From the NCBI GenBank assembly GCA_030632745.1, contig DAOVUE010000070.1, forward strand, positions 1 through 7,407: 7,407 bases of DNA, given 5' to 3'. Made by a program: the position numbers and the translations under genes. The DNA is from Pseudomonadota bacterium (lineage in GTDB: Bacteria > Pseudomonadota > Gammaproteobacteria > GRL18). Positions 5,294 through 7,407 of the stretch are shown piece after piece. The notes under the pieces were generated by a model. It saw only the letters and a list, made by a program, of their open reading frames with translations. It was not told the origin of the DNA and searched no databases. Each line of letters opens with the position of its first letter. The first letter of the stretch is position 1.

Positions 5294-6445
5294 TTGCAGA
5301 TTAAAATTTGCCCCCGGATAGATGAAATCGATCCAATACAATGGAATGCCTTAATTGAGGATAACAATCCCTTTTTACGCCATGAATTTCTGTCTGCTCT
5401 GGAGACACATGGTTGCGTGGGGGAAACTTTTGGCTGGATACCAGAACATATTGTTATCTATGAACAACAACAACTTGTTGCAGCCATGCCGTTATATAAA
5501 AAATATAATAGCTATGGTGAATTTGTGTTTGATAATGCCTGGGCTGATGCCTGGCAACAAAATGGCTTTCACTATTACCCCAAACTCGTCTCTGCAATCC
5601 CATACACTCCAGCTATGGGACAGCGCTTATTAGCTAAAGCATCATCGGTCGAAACTTATTATCCCATTTTATTAAAAGCCGTCACAGAGCTTGCTGTTCA
5701 GCTCAATGCCAGTGGTTTTCATATCCTGTTTCCGGAAGCACAGCAGCAAAAGTGGCTTGCAGAGCAGGGGATGATGATACGCCATGATTGCCAGTTTCAC
5801 TGGAGCAATAAAAACTATTCAAGTTTTGATGATTTTCTGGCACAGCTGTCATCCCGAAAAAGAAAAAATATTATTAAAGAGCGCCTCAGTGTAAAAAATG
5901 CAGGCGTTGCCCTGAAGCGAATGAATGGCCATCAGGCAAGTGAGCAGGATTGGAAAAAGTTCAGCCATTTTTATAAACGTACTTTTACTGAGAAGTGGGG
6001 TATAGCAACATTAAATTATTCTTTTTTCAGAGAAGTTGCTCAAAAATTGCCTGAACAGGTACTCTTAGTTATGGCCGAACAGAATAATGAATGTGTTGCC
6101 GGTGCTTTGATGTACCATAGCGATACAACATTATACGGTCGATTCTGGGGCTGTGATAAAACCATCAAAGGATTACACTTTGAAAGCTGTTATTATCAGG
6201 GCATTGAGTATTGCATAGAACAGGGTTTAAGTGTGTTTGAACCGGGAGCTCAGGGGGAACATAAAGTCGCACGGGGTTTTGTACCGACTGTGACGCGTTC
6301 TGCCCATTTTCTTATGGAAAATCCCTTTAAACAATCTATTGATCGTTTTATAGAACACGAAAAAAACAATGTTTTGCATTATATTGATGATGTGAAGCAA
6401 CATCTACCCTACAAAAAAACAGCGACAGGTGCAGCTAAAAAATGA
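5294..6445 (+). CDS. COG3146/FemAB-like GNAT-superfamily acyltransferase
   Basis: The 383-residue protein matches the large COG3146 family, often labelled peptidoglycan biosynthesis protein or GNAT-like N-acetyltransferase; its true substrate is not known to me. Typical features are IDEIDPIQWNAL and NPFLRHEFLSALE near the start, then AIPYTPAMGQRLL (101-113) and SSRKRKNIIKERL (186-198). The hallmark FEPGAQGEHKVARGF (315-329) follows in the C-terminal acyltransferase-like domain. There is no signal peptide, so it is cytoplasmic. The start is TTG at 5294-5296; an in-frame stop at 5270-5272 and the absence of ATG between leave no better choice. AGG at 5282-5284 is 9 bases upstream. The gene ends in ATGA overlap with the next gene. 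Full length agrees with the family, and no key segment seems missing. Confidence 0.85.
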   Translation: MQIKICPRIDEIDPIQWNALIEDNNPFLRHEFLSALETHGCVGETFGWIPEHIVIYEQQQLVAAMPLYKKYNSYGEFVFDNAWADAWQQNGFHYYPKLVSAIPYTPAMGQRLLAKASSVETYYPILLKAVTELAVQLNASGFHILFPEAQQQKWLAEQGMMIRHDCQFHWSNKNYSSFDDFLAQLSSRKRKNIIKERLSVKNAGVALKRMNGHQASEQDWKKFSHFYKRTFTEKWGIATLNYSFFREVAQKLPEQVLLVMAEQNNECVAGALMYHSDTTLYGRFWGCDKTIKGLHFESCYYQGIEYCIEQGLSVFEPGAQGEHKVARGFVPTVTRSAHFLMENPFKQSIDRFIEHEKNNVLHYIDDVKQHLPYKKTATGAAKK

Positions 6446-7053
6446 AACCCTTTTCAGAATCATGTGAGCAAAACAAAGACGTTATTCTCAACGTCATAAA
6501 ACCTCTTCTGTCTGCCAGTACACGTTTACTTGAAATTGGCAGCGGCACTGGTCAGCATGCTGTGTATTTTGGCCATGCTATGCCGCATTTACAATGGTAT
6601 ACCAGTGATCGTAGTGAGTCGTCACTAGGTGGCATTCAAATATGGCTTGATGATGCTGCTGCAAATAATGTGAATGTCGCTAATGTGCACTCACCATTTG
6701 TTCTGGATGTCATGCAAAATAATTGGCCCGTTACAGAATTTGATGCTGTTTTTATGGCCAATACACTGCATATTATGTCCTTGCCTCAAGTGGAGGCGTT
6801 GTTTAAACAGGCACCCTTATTATTACAAAAGGAAGGACTCTTCCTGGTTTACGGACCGTTTAATTATAATGGTCAATATACCAGTGACAGCAATAAACAA
6901 TTTGACGGCTGGCTGAAGTCTCGTGATCCCGATAGCGGGATTAAAGATTTTGCAGTGATTGATGAGCTGGCACAAGAAAGTGGTTTAAAATTACAGGCTG
7001 ATTATGAAATGCCGGCCAATAACCGTATCTTATGCTGGCAGAAAATCATTTAA
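6442..7053 (+). CDS. DUF938-family SAM-dependent methyltransferase
   Basis: This 203-residue cytoplasmic protein opens with FSESCEQNKDVIL, characteristic of DUF938, and has a clear SAM-binding motif I, LLEIGSGTGQHA (29-40). FDAVFMANTLHIM (100-112) is the motif IV region, followed by FLVYGPFNYNGQYTSDSN and QFDGWL, another family hallmark, and RDPDSGIKDF (161-170). The protein is full length. DUF938 enzymes are generally annotated only as methyltransferases; I do not know the substrate. ATG 6442-6444 overlaps the TGA stop of the acyltransferase (ATGA), and AGGTG (6427-6431) is a suitable ribosome-binding site, so translational coupling is likely. This makes the two enzymes likely partners in production level, though not necessarily in reaction. 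Confidence 0.92.
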   Translation: MKPFSESCEQNKDVILNVIKPLLSASTRLLEIGSGTGQHAVYFGHAMPHLQWYTSDRSESSLGGIQIWLDDAAANNVNVANVHSPFVLDVMQNNWPVTEFDAVFMANTLHIMSLPQVEALFKQAPLLLQKEGLFLVYGPFNYNGQYTSDSNKQFDGWLKSRDPDSGIKDFAVIDELAQESGLKLQADYEMPANNRILCWQKII

Positions 7054-7072
7054 ATAAAAGAAAGGATAAAAA

Positions 7073-7407
7073 GTGACCAATAAAGTGTATATCTATACTG
7101 ATGGTGCCTGTAGAGGTAATCCCGGTCCTGGAGGGTGGGGGGCTTTAATGCGTTTCAATGATACTGAAAAAGAATTTTTTGGTGGTGAACAGGAAACGAC
7201 TAATAATCGTATGGAAATGACAGCATCTATCCAGGCACTTGCTCAATTATCACGTCCCTGTGATGTGATTATCACTACCGATTCTCAATATCTGCGCAAG
7301 GGTATTACGGAATGGATTGTTAACTGGAAAAAACGTGACTGGAAAACAGCTAATAAAAAGCCGGTAAAAAATACAGATTTGTGGAAACAACTGGATGAAC
7401 TGGTACA
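7073..7407 (+). CDS. rnhA: Ribonuclease HI, 5' part (cut by the right edge)
   Basis: RNase HI cleaves the RNA strand of RNA-DNA hybrids, removing R-loops and primer remnants. The visible 111 codons align closely with E. coli RNase HI as I remember it. Catalytic D10 lies in YTDGAC, E48 in NNRMEM and D70 in TTDSQY, all at E. coli numbering, with GNPGPGGWG and [17 protein letters not shown] as further hallmarks. The fourth acidic residue (D134) and the C-terminus lie beyond the window. The start is GTG at 7073-7075, 19 bases after the DUF938 stop, with AAAGGA (7061-7066) at 6 bases. It may be co-transcribed with the genes before it. In E. coli rnhA adjoins dnaQ, so dnaQ would be expected next. 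Confidence 0.96.
   Translation, partial: MTNKVYIYTDGACRGNPGPGGWGALMRFNDTEKEFFGGEQETTNNRMEMTASIQALAQLSRPCDVIITTDSQYLRKGITEWIVNWKKRDWKTANKKPVKNTDLWKQLDELV

Noticed and set aside
5355..5633. Plus-strand frame inside the acyltransferase gene
   Set aside because: It is out of frame with the well-matched COG3146 product and has no coding character of its own.

Overview
The window looks like chromosomal DNA of an AT-rich gammaproteobacterium that is probably not an enterobacterium. The main evidence is gene order. A membrane-bound lytic transglycosylase (mltD), glyoxalase II (gloB), a YafS-like SAM methyltransferase and RNase HI (rnhA) lie close together, recalling the mltD-gloB-yafS-rnhA-dnaQ neighbourhood known from Escherichia coli and relatives. 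Genus cannot be fixed from this sequence.

Layout. Transcription diverges from a control region at 3205-3424. Leftward (minus strand) run gloB (2401-3204), mltD (715-2379) and a small [2Fe-2S] ferredoxin (395-700), with gaps of 21 and 14 bases. Directly after the ferredoxin stop comes a mosaic of two broken genes: a start-less piece of a TRAP-transporter solute-binding protein (206-394), joined in frame to the C-terminal part of a Y1 (REP-associated) transposase (1-205), which also carries a frameshift. Rightward (plus strand) run the YafS-like methyltransferase (3425-4387), then a probable sigma70 promoter with a hairpin (4388-4448). These are followed by a secreted CcmI/CycH C-terminal-like protein (4499-4996), an unrecognised 64-residue protein (5019-5213), a COG3146/GNAT-like acyltransferase (5294-6445), a DUF938 methyltransferase (6442-7053) and the first 111 codons of rnhA (7073 to the right edge).

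Function. The leftward genes combine methylglyoxal detoxification (GloB), peptidoglycan turnover (MltD with three LysM repeats) and a redox carrier. The rightward genes appear to be an accessory group of four placed between the YafS-like gene and rnhA. The acyltransferase and the DUF938 enzyme overlap by ATGA and are probably translationally coupled. No shared pathway for the group can be shown from sequence alone.

The most unusual non-coding structure is the divergent control region. It holds two tandem copies of an approximately 80-base element with an 88-base period, each with an internal hairpin; the second has a perfect 10-base-pair outer stem. Several genes also carry short in-frame tandem duplications, mostly of 12 bases, which suggests replication slippage. 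I see no CRISPR array, tRNA, rRNA or complete mobile element, and no clear evidence of a new defence or mobile system.
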